Assembly (NCBI RefSeq): GCF_000003855.2
Contig: NW_003101679.1
Span: 3,991,393 to 4,055,392 of the forward strand
From: Blastomyces gilchristii SLH14081
Taxonomy: Eukaryota; Ascomycota; Eurotiomycetes; Onygenales; Ajellomycetaceae
Length of the DNA stretch: 64,000 nucleotides
Direction: 5' to 3'
Part shown: positions 1-11,057 of the stretch, piece by piece
Numbering within the stretch: the stretch's first letter is position 1
Layout of the letters: each line of letters starts with the position of its first letter
The notes under the pieces: generated by a model
Database searches by the model: none
Told to the model about the DNA's origin: nothing
The model's input: only the letters and a program-made list of their open reading frames with translations
Program-made: the position numbers and the translations under genes

Positions 1-807
1 TTCCAATTACTCTCAAAACATCCGTCCCTTGACCTGGTATACCACGAGCTAGATTTCCCAACCAACACAGCAACCAAAATAAAAGCCATTCGCTCCTCGC
101 CTCTCCTGCGCAAATCCTTAGGAATACACGAGCCAGAGGATGCGAATATATCAGCGGATGGATATGCTCTGCATTCGAAATACCTTCACATCCATCCAAT
201 TGATCTGCGGACGTTATCGGCTTCCAGCTCACCCACCTTACTGCAGGGCGTGGACAGGACGGTTCCAACGTTACTTATATCTGAATGCTGTTTGATCTAT
301 CTCTCCCCCACAGATGCGGTCAATGTACTCTCCTATTTTACGCAGGCTGTCTTCCCGCCTTCTTCAACGTCATCGACCGCCCCATCTACACCGGAACTCA
401 CATCTATACCAGCAGCGTCTGCCTCCTCAGTACCCCTAGCTCTGATACTGTACGAGCCAATACGGCCTGACGACCCGTTTGGGAGAACTATGGTGGCTAA
501 TCTCGCAACGAGGGGCATCCATCTGCAAACGCTGCATCGCTACGCGTCATTATCAGCTCAGCGGGAAAGGTTGCAAGGACATGGATTTGTGAGTGGCCAG
601 GGGGCGGCAGATGTAGATTTCATATGGGAACGATGGATCAGTGAGGAGGAAAAAGAGAGAGTGGCTAGGCTGGAGATGCTCGATGAGATTGAGGAGTGGA
701 AATTGTTAGCCAGTCACTACTGCGTGGCATGGGGCTGGAGAGAAGAGAAGGGAGATAACCCGGAAGGAGGGGTATTTGAGGAGTGGAAGGAAATGGAGGG
801 ACAGTAA
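1..807 (+). CDS. PPM1: Leucine carboxyl methyltransferase 1 (3' part, cut by window edge)
   Basis: S-adenosylmethionine-dependent methyltransferase that carboxymethylates the C-terminal leucine of the PP2A catalytic subunit. The frame is open from base 1 to a TAA ending at 807, giving 268 residues; the N-terminal SAM-binding region lies outside the window. Visible family features are YHELDFPTNTATK near the left edge, a central LLISECCLIYLSP block typical of the family, then ALILYEPIRPDDPFGRTM and the C-terminal HYCVAWGWRE tail. A Ser/Thr/Ala-rich insert of about 20 residues (residues ~125-145) separates two conserved blocks, as is common in fungal orthologues. No intron is needed in this part. 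The next gene is more than 2 kb downstream. Confidence 0.9.
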   Translation, partial: FQLLSKHPSLDLVYHELDFPTNTATKIKAIRSSPLLRKSLGIHEPEDANISADGYALHSKYLHIHPIDLRTLSASSSPTLLQGVDRTVPTLLISECCLIYLSPTDAVNVLSYFTQAVFPPSSTSSTAPSTPELTSIPAASASSVPLALILYEPIRPDDPFGRTMVANLATRGIHLQTLHRYASLSAQRERLQGHGFVSGQGAADVDFIWERWISEEEKERVARLEMLDEIEEWKLLASHYCVAWGWREEKGDNPEGGVFEEWKEMEGQ

Positions 808-2945
808 TTTGGCGTGAGAGAAGGAAGAAAGCTCTGGACGAAGGCCTCGAGCGCCATTGGTATATATAACTGTATGTGGATTGGGAATCTCGTGGGCTGC
901 TTTGCAGAGCATACAGACCCGACGGCAATTTTCGCGTTTCCGCCCACTTTGTCTTCAGTGCAGACTCTGTTTTTTTGAAAATCGGGAGATCGTGATTAAG
1001 GCTGTACCTTTTTCACCACCTTCTGTTTTCGGATGGCTCAGCTTGTTGAATAATGCGTATATCCGGTGCTGGGATCTATTTTCGGTTACTACCATGGGAA
1101 AATCAATATGATCAGCAGAATCATTTGAATGAAGCTATGCCAACAGTCAATATGAGATTATGAAGGGTTCTAACACTATTTTGCGTACGTGTTCCATCCA
1201 AATATGTTCACTCGCGTTTCCAGTTTCCAGTTTAGCTCTTTTCATCTCCATACCTTTTCATTTATTTGGGATGATACTTGCCTGGACTCTAACAATAAAT
1301 ATTCAGTTTCACAGATGCCCGACGCTCAATACCGAACCTTTTAACATCTCCTATATTCCACATACTGCATCAGCCAACCGGGAACTGTGTTCAGAATTTC
1401 TCAACTACTGGGTTCGTATATATATTGCTTTCTCGAGCGAGCTCGGAGTTATTACTTAGGAGGAAAATATAAACCGCCCGATAGCAACCACGAAGTACGA
1501 ACGGAAGTGGCTACCTAAACAAGACGTAAATATGAAACTGGAAGCCGGAGGGGTTGTTCAGCAGAGATTTCCCTCGAGCCTAAGTGGATCTAACCGACTC
1601 ATTAAGGTTAGTCGCAAATATTCCCTCGAGTGCTTCGTGCGTTGGTATTTGGGTTGGATACACAGCGATGATCATGCGCGACTATAATCCCTTGTCAAAC
1701 TGAATTCCGTGCTCTCTCCTTAACTTTTTCCCACCTTTTTCGGGCTGCCTACATACAGTCCCCCTTTTATGAATTATTTGGCTGTGCCCATTTGTGTCTC
1801 ATTTTCAAGGCAGGAATGAGGAAATGAAGATGTAGGCTGATGCCGTGGCATGTGGTCATCTCGCTGGAGGCTGGCTGCTGGCGATCAGACGGATCAGATT
1901 GCACCCACCACCACTCGTCAGTATCAATGCATACAGCGTAGTAGCATGGTCCATTTCCGTCCTAGGTGTATTCATTTTGACTAGTGACTGCCATGCGGAT
2001 AGCTAATCCGACGCTTACACTGTGGCGGTTTGGATAATAAAGATTTTTCTACTTCAAGAGATGACCCGGCCCGGACCGCCGCAGAAGGTTTTCAGGTATC
2101 CGCAACAATATGTGGGCGCGTTTAAAGGTTTGATACAGTCTCATTTCTACCCGGCATTCATCTCTTCCCGTTCTCGGCGATCAGCTACGCGGAGAATCAA
2201 ATTTCTAATGTACTTGCTATGTCCCGAAAATTCCCTCCAGTTGCTGGTGACGTCAAGTACAGGAATGATTCCCGGAAAATAACAGCACAAATATAGTGAT
2301 AGGGCGGGTAGGGCTGCGGTTCTCATTGTTTCTTTGTTCGTGACCCCTTAAATAGCCATGGCAGTACATCTACTGTACAAATAATTTACCAACCTCGAAA
2401 AACGGAAAGCTATACGGGTCTAACGCAGGTCTATCGGTGGGATTGATAATTGAAGGTTTTATTCTCGGCATATTGCTCTATGCCCTTGTGTTGCATGCGC
2501 TGCTTCGGGTAACATCAGAGTTCTACCCTGCCCAAGGTAGCCAACTCAACAATTCTTCCACATTCTCACGCCGTGGATGCTTAGAACGTTTTCCATGCAC
2601 ACTAGGCGATAAACCGGCAGTGCAGACGGAGAATTTCCAGTGCGCCTCTTTCACTCTAAAATATCTTACAAGCACTTCCATGGGTCATTCGTTACATTAA
2701 ATGTTATTGCAGCTTGACCCCCGACGGCGATCAAAAGTGGCTTGAGTAATTCTAACATATCGCACACAGGTCGAGGTATATAAGGAGAAACAACAGCCTC
2801 GCGGAAAGACATTCTTTTTGAACCCTTCTCTACATAAGCTACAATTTTCCAGCGTTGATATTGCAGGATACAGAACAAACTTCCTCGAAATCGCAAACTA
2901 TCAACCTCTATAATACACACGAAGTTATCCCATATATTTCCCAAT
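808..2945. other. Long intergenic region, promoter-proximal at its right end
   Basis: About 2.1 kb without a supported gene. Short open frames here show no family resemblance and no splice logic. The right end holds a TATA-like element at 2777-2784, placed to drive the small secreted-peptide candidate at 2946. Confidence 0.5.
2777..2784 (+). promoter_or_regulatory. TATA-like element upstream of secreted-peptide candidate
   Basis: TATATAAG, about 160 nt upstream of the ATG at 2946. It is followed by an A/C-rich leader with a short purine-poor context before the start codon. Its role is inferred from sequence and position only. Confidence 0.4.
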
Positions 2946-3246
2946 ATGAAGTTTATTGACCTATTTTTCATTGCCCTGTTCGGCCTTGCGCTCGCAGCCC
3001 CAGCCGAAAATGACATTCTTAAACGAGTGAGAGAGCTATTTCCCCTCTTCTACTTCCCTTTCCCATAGTCCTCATCCCCCTTCCCAATCATAAATTGTCA
3101 AGCCCGCCAAGCAACCAGTAATTGACCCAACAATCCCTGCCTTGGGAGGAAATGCGGATAGGACGGTGTCTGTGGAGCCAGGGAGGGAAAAGAGTGTGCT
3201 AATGACGCCGAATGCGGGAATATCCGCGGATGTAACTGTAATGTAA
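2946..3246 (+). CDS. Candidate small secreted peptide precursor with a KEX2-type site
   Basis: Exon 1 is 2946-3026 and exon 2 is proposed as 3103-3246 (76-nt intron, GTGAGA..AG, phase 0), giving about 74 residues. The N-terminus (MKFIDLFFIALFGLALAAPA) is a textbook signal peptide with an A-x-A-type cleavage point. Exon 1 ends in Lys-Arg, the recognition pair for the Golgi protease Kex2, so a propeptide followed by a mature peptide of about 47 residues is plausible. The mature part has no cysteine and begins PAKQPVIDPTIP. A perfect GTAAGT donor overlaps the proposed stop at 3243, so a third exon ending near 3421 (via an AG at 3310 or 3320) is an alternative. I recognise no named family. Start choice rests on the signal peptide and the upstream TATA element. 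Confidence 0.5.
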
Positions 3247-3421
3247 GTTCCTCCCCAAGAGATACCATATTGCCTTTCAAGAGGGCGAGGAACGATGGCC
3301 TTGTCTGCAGTTTTACACAGCTTCCTTATCCCTCCCCCCCCCAAGCGTTCATCGGCATTTCCTTCTGGGTATACTGGCGAATTCATACGAAATAACAATT
3401 GTAACAAAAACAGCGGCCCCT

Positions 3422-4307
3422 AGGAGAAATAGCGAAGCCCAAGGGCAACTGTGGACCAGCACGAAATCTCTAATGATATCTCCCCTCTTCTCGCATAAAT
3501 TCGAAGAGGCTGCAGAAAAGAGCAGCAGGCGCTCGGACTCGGGCCAAGAACCCATCTGTGCTTCTTATCGTTCGTTGATGCATAATGGATTGAGCGTGGA
3601 TGGACGAGCGGATGGATGGAATGCAACGCAATCATTTGAATTATTTAGCTAGCTAGTAGTTTTGCATGAGATCCAATCAAGCCGTTCGTTTATTTATATA
3701 TCTCTCAATGGGAAAAATGATCGAGGGAAACTGCGGAAGACACGATTGTATCACGCTTCTCAGGATGGCACTTATCCTTCACCTGTTAGGCCTGAATGAG
3801 ACAGTATCCGCAAATATCAAAAGAGAATGGATATACATCAAGCGCCGCTATGCTATGGAGCTGGATTTGGACGACGGCAAGGCACATTTGGTGCTATTCT
3901 TTCCCCAAGGGCCTTGCAGCCTATATTTGGCCAACTGAGCTAGACGGCAACAGTAGAAAAAGTATGTTAAATACCTCTCACGAAATGGTTGCTGACCGTG
4001 AGGCCTGTCTATAACTACTACATAGAGAGTATCGAGTAGGTTGTATCGTTTACAGGTTGATGGACAAGTGACGTAATCCGTAACTAGTCAATGCGAGAGA
4101 GAGAGAGTAACCAGCCACAAGTACTTAGTTAACTAACTAGTTAGTTACCGCTGGTGTGCCACAAATCACCAGCCACTTTAGTTACCTAACCCAGCCAAAC
4201 CATGCGCTGCTTTTACGTCTAAGAGGAACAGGAGGAACACACCTCTTCCCCCTTTTAATTAACATCCTTGTTGAGATCGCTCGAGTAGCCGCGTCTCCGT
4301 GTTCAAT
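3422..4307. other. Intergenic region with simple repeats
   Basis: No supported gene. It contains a short GA run near 4094-4107 and an 18-bp perfect palindrome at 4130-4147, then the leader of the makorin-like gene. Confidence 0.5.
4130..4147. repeat. 18-bp perfect palindrome
   Basis: TAACTAACTAGTTAGTTA reads identically on both strands. It lies about 160 bp upstream of the makorin-like start codon, so it could be a binding site or a hairpin; no function is shown. Confidence 0.6.
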
Positions 4308-5656
4308 ATGGAGACTGATTCGCAAACAACTCCTGGGCCACGTGCCCGCCTTCCCGCAAGTCAGGTCGACTGTAAGTGGTGGAAGAGGGGCCATTGTTTC
4401 CGTGGTCGTGAATGCTATTTCCGCCATGATGATGCTCTGGCCGGCGTGGACAAGCCCGCAAGGCGCCCCGCAGCCGGTGCAACCGCAGTAAATACCCGCG
4501 CTGAAGCAGCTGTAGCTGGTAGGTGTTTGATCCTCGCAGCTAATTCAACTCCTCTAAACCCGCTTTTGTTAGAATGAGTCTCAATAAGCTAACATGCAAC
4601 CGTAATTAATACGAAAGGCCCTTCGGTTTCTTCTGAGTCCACCTCAAACCAGACTCCTCCCACGACAGCTAACTCTCCTAAGTCAGAGACCCCTGAGGAA
4701 CCGTGTGGAATTTGCATGGAAACTCCTACTGTCTTCGGCCTGCTTGTCAATTGTGATCACGTCTTTTGTCTAAGTACGTATTCCACTCATCCACCTTGTT
4801 TCTTGACCTTCACTCAAGCAATATCAGGTGATTAACTTGGATAGGCTGTATACGGAGCTGGCGCTCCTCTGTGGGCACTTCTGCTGAAGATATGATCAAT
4901 ACTCCCGATTCTCGTGTCCCAAGACAGACGACTAAGACGTGCCCGCTCTGCCGGACTAAAAGCGAATTTGTCGTGCCCAGCTCAGTATTTCCAACCCCGC
5001 CACAACCTACCGCTGCAACCACTGGGCTTGCCAGGAGCGAAACTGCTTCTACGAATGACTCCACCGGAATCGCTGAGCCTAGTAGTTCGACTGGAGCAGA
5101 CAACCCGGCCAAGGCTAAAATCATTGATAGATACCTCGCCCGCCTAAAGGTAATCCCCTGCCGCTATTTTGCAGAGAGCATTCAACGATGGCGTGATCTA
5201 CCTATTATCGAGAACCCAGACACAGAAGTCGGCGGTCTCCTTCATCCGGAATTCTCGGGGGAATGTCTCTTTGGAAACGAATGCCACTTCGCTCACATCC
5301 ACCCCATTACGAAAGTTCCCTATATCTTCACCAAGAAGGAGATATCCTCTATGAAGCGCGCAAACCATGCGAGAAGAGCAAGGGCTCTTCGCAGAGCAAT
5401 TAGGCGATTTGGACAAGCGCCACGCGGGTTCGTTACGAGCGAGGATCGCAGAGAATTGCAAAGGAGGTTTGGGACTCTTCGCGTCGAGGATGACAACGAA
5501 AGTAATGCCGCGTCTGATTCCCCACTCATTTCGGAAGGTCCTAGTCTCGATACCATTCTTAGCCTTGGGCTCGTTTTCTACGATGTGGTTGATGAGGATA
5601 TCCCGTGGCTTGCGGGTGACGATGATGTTGACGATGAGATTTTCCGTTTCTTCTGA
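4308..5656 (+). CDS. Makorin-like CCCH-RING-CCCH protein, probable E3 ubiquitin ligase
   Basis: Three exons: 4308-4518, 4618-4773 and 4845-5656, 392 residues. Intron phases join cleanly (Gly and Ser codons are rebuilt across junctions). Order of domains: a C-x7-C-x5-C-x3-H finger (CKWWKRGHCFRGRECYFRH, about residues 20-38); a Ser/Thr/Pro linker; a RING finger starting CGICMET and continuing CDHVFCLSCIRSWR, closed by CPLCR; then a second CCCH finger (IPCRYF ... CLFGNECHFAH) followed by HIHPITKVPYIF. This order is that of makorins, where the RING recruits E2 and the CCCH fingers bind RNA. The second finger has about 37 residues between its first two cysteines, far longer than normal. The C-terminus is Arg-rich and then acidic. 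The first ATG with the finger in frame is at 4308. Confidence 0.85.
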
Positions 5657-6376
5657 ACGCCAAAACTCCAAGGGCTGGTTTTTTGAGGGGGCAGGTTAAC
5701 AGGCGGTTGGCTCTTCTTTCCTTCCTTCTTTCTTCTTTTTTTGCTCCCATTTTTTTCCGTGGCGGCAGTACATGACCCGGTGTTGTTTTTGCATTTTACA
5801 CTCACGTTCAGCATGGCGTTGATTCCAGGGAACGATACAAGCCTCCATATGGCAGGTGTTTGGTGGCGCTCGTGGTTAGCCACTTGTGTTTCTCATTTTA
5901 TCTAATTTTAATTGCCAGATCTTTTGATACACGATTGCTGGATGCCCGATACCCAAGGGATAATTAAGGATCCAAAAGTAATGATGTGCCCAAGAAGAGC
6001 GTAGTTTAATGAAAATTAATATCACAATTAAGGTCCCATCTGAAATAAAGTATTGAAGTGCAGTCTGATCTTTTGCGATTTTGATCTTGTTACGTCAGTT
6101 TTGCTCTCCAGTTAATGTACGAGTACTAGGATGATGTAGTTTATGGGCCGTGGCTGTTGATCGTTAACTATCGATAGGCGTGACGCTGGCGCTAATCCCC
6201 GGCCTGACCAACCCCACACTTTCACAATAGGTAACCTCACCTCCCTAACGTCGACCATCAAAATTGCAGTTTCGGCGCATTGCGGAGATAATAGGATCTT
6301 GGAGAGATGTATTTATGAAACCTTTTCTTGAGAAGCGCTTTATTCTCTCCTACAGAGATATGAACTCACGGTAGAC
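5657..6376. other. Intergenic region
   Basis: 720 bp of A/T-rich sequence between two + strand genes. T-rich just after the stop codon, consistent with a 3' UTR. No gene or repeat was recognised. Confidence 0.5.
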
Positions 6377-7750
6377 ATGCCCGTGCCAAAGCAGACTGTA
6401 CGCCCCCTCCATCCCATCCCCTCACCAACGCAAATTCCCCTTCATCTCATCTAAACCATAACCCCCCGCGTGGCAGGCAAGCTGACAAAATGTAAACCTT
6501 AGACCGAACTTATCTTCTCCCTCCGCGCTCTCATCTACCGAATCCGCCAGCTGAAAAAGGAACGCCACGGCTACTCCAAAGCCAAGCACCGTGAGCTCGC
6601 GAAGCTGCTCAAGGAAGGCCGTGACGATCTCGCCCGCATAAAAACCGAAGATGTCATTGGAAATGATAATGTGATTGCTGCGCTGGAGATTTTGGAGTTA
6701 TACTGTGAGCAGCTTCATGTGCGTGCGAATATAGTGGACCATATCGCGCTAGGACAGAAGCGGGCTGGGCCAAAGAAGAATCAACAGGGTGCGCATGCGA
6801 AAGGCGCGACTCATTCTAAGCCTTCCGCTGGCGGAGGTGGATGGGGAATATGGAAGGCTTTGGGATTCGGGCCCTCGCAACCTCCACAATCACCACCGTC
6901 GACAACACAACGACCGGATGACCTCGAACAGCGGGCTGGACGTGGCGAAACGTCTACAGCTCAGAATGAAACGGCGACAACGACGGAGGCACAAGCTAAA
7001 GATGAACAACAGCAGCGGCAAGAATTTCCATCTACCCCCCCGACAGAAAAAGACGTTTATCTCGACCCAGACCTAGATAAGGCCGCTGCAGTCATATTCT
7101 ACTGCTACATGCGCTTGCCGCGTGATATACCAGGCCTACCAGAGCTGCGCGCAAAACTTATACAGAGATGGGGCAGTGACTTTGCGAATAAAGCCCAGGG
7201 AGCTGACCCCTCCATCCCGCTCCCGGACGAATTGATTGATCGGTTGAGAATTCAAAATCCGCCTGAATTGCTGGTGGAGAATTATTTGAAGGAGATTGCG
7301 AAGGCACATGGGATCTCGTGGCATCAGGAAGATGATGAGGAGGCAGATGGTGGAGCTAAAGGGGAAGAGGAGGGGGTGGGGAAGGGGGAGACGGTTAAAG
7401 GGGAAGGCGAACAACAAGACGATCCGCCTGCTTATGAAAATGATGTGTCACAGACGAAACATGTTGACGGTAGTAGAGCTGATGGTTTGAATGGGAGTAA
7501 AAAGGATTCCACTCCACAGGATGCACATATGCCTGGACCTGCACAATCAGGTCCACGGGAAAAGTCATCATCTGGAAGTACTGTGATTCCTAATCACAAA
7601 TCTAATGAGTCTGCTACGAACGGCACATCCTCATCTAAGTCTCAGGCGCCGACACAGGCCCCTGCTGCTACTGCTGCGGCGGAGAGCAAAAAAAGCGACA
7701 TTCCCGACGTCGATGAGTTAGCTAGGAGATTTGCTGCGTTGAAGAAGTGA
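6377..7750 (+). CDS. IST1: IST1-like regulator of Vps4 (ESCRT-III-related)
   Basis: Exon 1 is only 21 nt (6377-6397, MPVPKQT). A 105-nt intron follows, then exon 2 runs 6503-7750; total 422 residues. The first ~150 residues form the helical IST1/DUF292 domain (TELIFSLRALIYRIRQ, then LAKLLKEGRDDLARIKTEDVI, LEILELYCEQLHVRA), which binds ESCRT-III and Vps4 at endosomes. The middle (residues ~150-220) is a low-complexity insert followed by a second conserved stretch (AAVIFYCYMRLPRDIPGLPELR) belonging to the same fold. The tail is disordered and acidic and ends with the conserved DVDELARRFAALKK, likely the MIT-interacting motif. The short first exon was chosen because it restores the expected N-terminus and keeps phase 0. 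Confidence 0.9.
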
Positions 7751-8760
7751 GAGGGTCAGTACTGTCAAACTGTCAAACTGTCAAACAATGAACCTGTGCA
7801 TGTTAAATCTGAACAGGATGATAGTGACATTTGCTCAACTCTCTTTTGGATATCACATTTGTTACTGATTGAGTTTGTCTTGCAAGCAAGCTTGTGCATT
7901 ATTATTCTTTTTTGGACATGTTAGGTTCCTATATCTATCCTGCTCAGTTGTTCTTCGGGAGGACTATTATATATATATTCCAACTCAGTATTTAATCAAG
8001 AACATTTTGTATGTTGCTAGAGTGGGATAACCTGTATTCATAGTTAAATGAAGAGAGGAGCCATGTTTCTGCTGCATTTCGTATAAAGCAGTCTTATTTT
8101 GATCACTATTAAGATCACGCTTACAACAAGAAGAATAAAAATTGAAACTTGATTCCGTATATATACATCTATCTACATAGGTAGCAAGCTACTGGAAGAT
8201 TTGGATGTTTCTCCTCCGGATTAGTCCCAGCGAGTGTATCCTCACGTCTGCCTCAACTCTTTCTCTCCTTCTCACCATATCCCCACCATGTTTCTGGAGA
8301 CCCATCAGCCAACCGCTAAAAGGACGCATAGCACACAATACCAACAACTTTGCCAAGTTCACGCGATGGAGCAATTTCAGCTGGGCGGCAGACCTGCAAT
8401 CCCCTGCCAGATCATAGAAGAAATGGAGTCGCCCTTTTTCACTAGATTTTGGCTTGTTACTATAATCCACACCATCTTGTAGCCTCCTTCCTTTGCCTAA
8501 ATATTAACTACCATTTAAATAACAGTGATACTGTTTCTTATCTAGTTACTTAATTGTTGAGCCTGCCAAGTTGCAACCATGGACACAGAGCTCACTCATG
8601 AAATGCGCTTAGCAGAGGGCCGAAAATGCTGGCTTCAACTCAGACAAATTTCTCCTCCCCAAGGAACAAGTTGAAAAAGAGAGAGTTTCTGATTAGAGGC
8701 TGTGAGGAATACCAGAAGGGGGTGGCAATGAAGTGGCTAAAGATGGAGGCGACTATGCAT
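7751..8760. other. Intergenic region
   Basis: Contains three tandem copies of a 9-mer (ACTGTCAAA-like) just after the IST1 stop, at about 7762-7787. An isolated ATG at 8579 opens a short frame (MDTELTHEMRLAEG) that is broken before it reaches the kinase remnant. Nothing else was recognised. Confidence 0.45.
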
Positions 8761-10035
8761 GGTATGGTATATTCGACCGTTTGGCTCTGTCGGGATTTGC
8801 AGTAAGTAAAGTTATCTAATTTGAAAATAATTAAGAAAATAAAAATCGAGAAAGGAGATGAGTTATATTTCACAGCTTAACATTCTATCTCTAGGGGTCA
8901 CCAGCATGTTGCTATGAAGGTTTACGAGCGAGACTTCACTCAAGCCCAAAGAGAGCTGCATGTATACAACCAGTTGAACCCGATCGTGACTGAACATATC
9001 GGATCTACCCTTGTGCGCACTGCGGTGGATAATTTGGACATCAGCTTACCAAAAGGCAACCATTTATGCCTTGTCCATAAACCCCTTGCCATGAGCCTGG
9101 CAGAACTTAGGGCTAGAGCACCCTCAAGGAAGTTCCCGGAGGACCTGTTGAAGCCTACCTTAATCCACATCTTCTATGCTCTCGACTTCCTCCATAATGA
9201 AGCTCAAGTCATTCATACTGGTTCGGACCTCAACACAATCCCCCAAAAAACTCGTTTATTTTTCAGTGACATGTCACATTAGATCCAAGAGAAGAACATT
9301 ACGTTGGCCATAGAAGATGAAACCATACTGTCTACTTTTGAATAGAATGAGCTCGAGAGTCCTAGGCCTCGAAAAAATTGACGGCGATAGAATAATCTAC
9401 CAGTTCCGAAAATCCATGGCCGCCCTGTGTGATATGTGACTTTGGGGAGGCTCTTACTAGTTCAACGACGTGCCATGAAGATATTCAGCCTTACTTGTAT
9501 CGGGCTCCTAAAGTTTTGCTGCGGATGAGGTGGGACAACAAGGTGGATATCTGGAATGTCGGCGTTCTAGTAAGTTTCTAGCATTGGACTGCATTATGCG
9601 TTACTGACTACGGAGTAGTCAATTAGATTTGGGATCTCTTTGAAAATATGCACTTGTTCGACGCTCGTGACGAAAATAGGCAGAATTTGAACTTGCATCA
9701 CTTGGCTGAAATGGTTGCGTTGCTTGGGACTCCACCGGTTGGATTTCTAAGACGTAACTAGTGAATACGCACCAGAATTTTTTGATTATCAAGGTGCGTC
9801 TCCACAACTATGTGCTTGCTGTTGGAAATGAGAACTGATAGCTGGGGGATTTATAGGAGCCTGGAAAGGTGCAATTGACATTCCAGCCATTTCACTAGAA
9901 ATGTTGGAAAGAAACCTCTCCGACAGTAATAAAGATATGTTAATTCAATTCGTACGGAAAATGCTACAGTGGAATCCGGAAGCGAGGCAATCAGCAAAAG
10001 AACTCCTTGATGACCCCTGGTTACGATCCGAGTAA
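8761..10035 (+). pseudogene. SRPK-like Ser/Thr protein kinase pseudogene
   Basis: Nearly the whole kinase domain can be followed across several frames. N-lobe: YSTVWLCRDLQ (8770-8802), an intron near 8803-8895, then HVAMKVYERDFTQAQREL and NPIVTEHIGS. Hinge and C-lobe: CLVHKPLAMSLAELRAR and ALDFLHNEAQVIHT, followed by IQEKNITLAIEDETILSTFE, then CDFGEA, the DIQPYLYRAP block, KVDIWNVGVL, and finally VRKMLQWNPEARQSAKELL ending at a TAA (10033-10035). Lesions: a TAG after STFE (9342-9344); a +1 A-run frameshift shortly after RPRK (~9372); a frameshift just before CDFGEA (~9436); and another after GFLRR (~9750). The catalytic HTD is also damaged at the splice junction. Introns near 9571-9619 and 9795-9857 still look spliceable, so decay of the coding sequence is fairly recent. 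SR-protein kinase relatives are expanded in Onygenales. Confidence 0.85.
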
Positions 10036-11057
10036 TCCTAGGTTGTATCTTCTATCCTTCAAATTTTGAGCTTGGTATCTGTTGCTTTTGTCCAACCTCT
10101 GCGCATTACTTGCCAGGTTCTGGAATGACCATTGCACGGGAAAACCTGGCGCAATGGGAAATAAATGGCAGTCGAAGTCTCATCGCGCAAATAGCCTACA
10201 GGGGGCTCCAGGCAATGGAATTTTGAACGCCACTTACCCAACAGCCATTGCAGGATGCGAGAAGTCAATCATTTGTGCTATAATCAACTGGAAAAGCCAA
10301 GTGAACAAGACCTCATTAGTTTCAAGTCAGAAATGCTATTTCGCGTTGTTCTGGACCGGACTTGAAGCTTCTTCTGGAAAAGGTGTACCTGGACCTGGGG
10401 ATCTACTAGGGATAACCGGGAGACTTTGCTTTACGAAGTTATGGCAAGGAACGATGCCCTTAGTTGTCTAAGAAGTTGGTACGCTATGATTTCGGCAATT
10501 TAATTAACGCGGCGTGCTTCAAGTTTTCGCATTATGTGAATCGGACGCTTTTTGGGAATATTTAAACTTGTTGACCTACTTATATATGTATTTTCCAAAT
10601 TTCATGAAAGAAATAATAGGGTGGATTCTGCGGTGAGTATTATCTATTTTGACGGCCCGAGTTCCGTTCAGTCGTAGAACTTAATAGACGTTTTAAAAAT
10701 ATTGAGAAGAGGGACTGGGCATGCTAAGATAACATTAACTATAGTAGATATCTTATTTAGTTAATCAAAAGCTCTTTCATATCTGACTCTGTGCAATGTC
10801 TTCAATTTCCCTCCAAATCATTTCAAGAATGTGTATTTTGTTCGCCATTCTGCCCTATTCAACACTCTACAAGGGCAGAATACCCTGTGCCACCCTGTTA
10901 GGCCGATAGGTAGAATTGGAATGGGCCTATATAATTAATTTGTAGGGAATTTCTAACGTCTACTAGATCGCTCGCAGTTGACATGTAGCCAAATGGTTCC
11001 CATCCCATTCCATATTCAATACTATTTTTCAGTAAAACGTAATTTTTTAAACCAAAA
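10036..11057. other. Intergenic, A/T-rich
   Basis: About 1 kb between the kinase remnant and the 3' end of the MFS gene. A/T-rich, with no protein or RNA gene that I can support. Confidence 0.5.
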
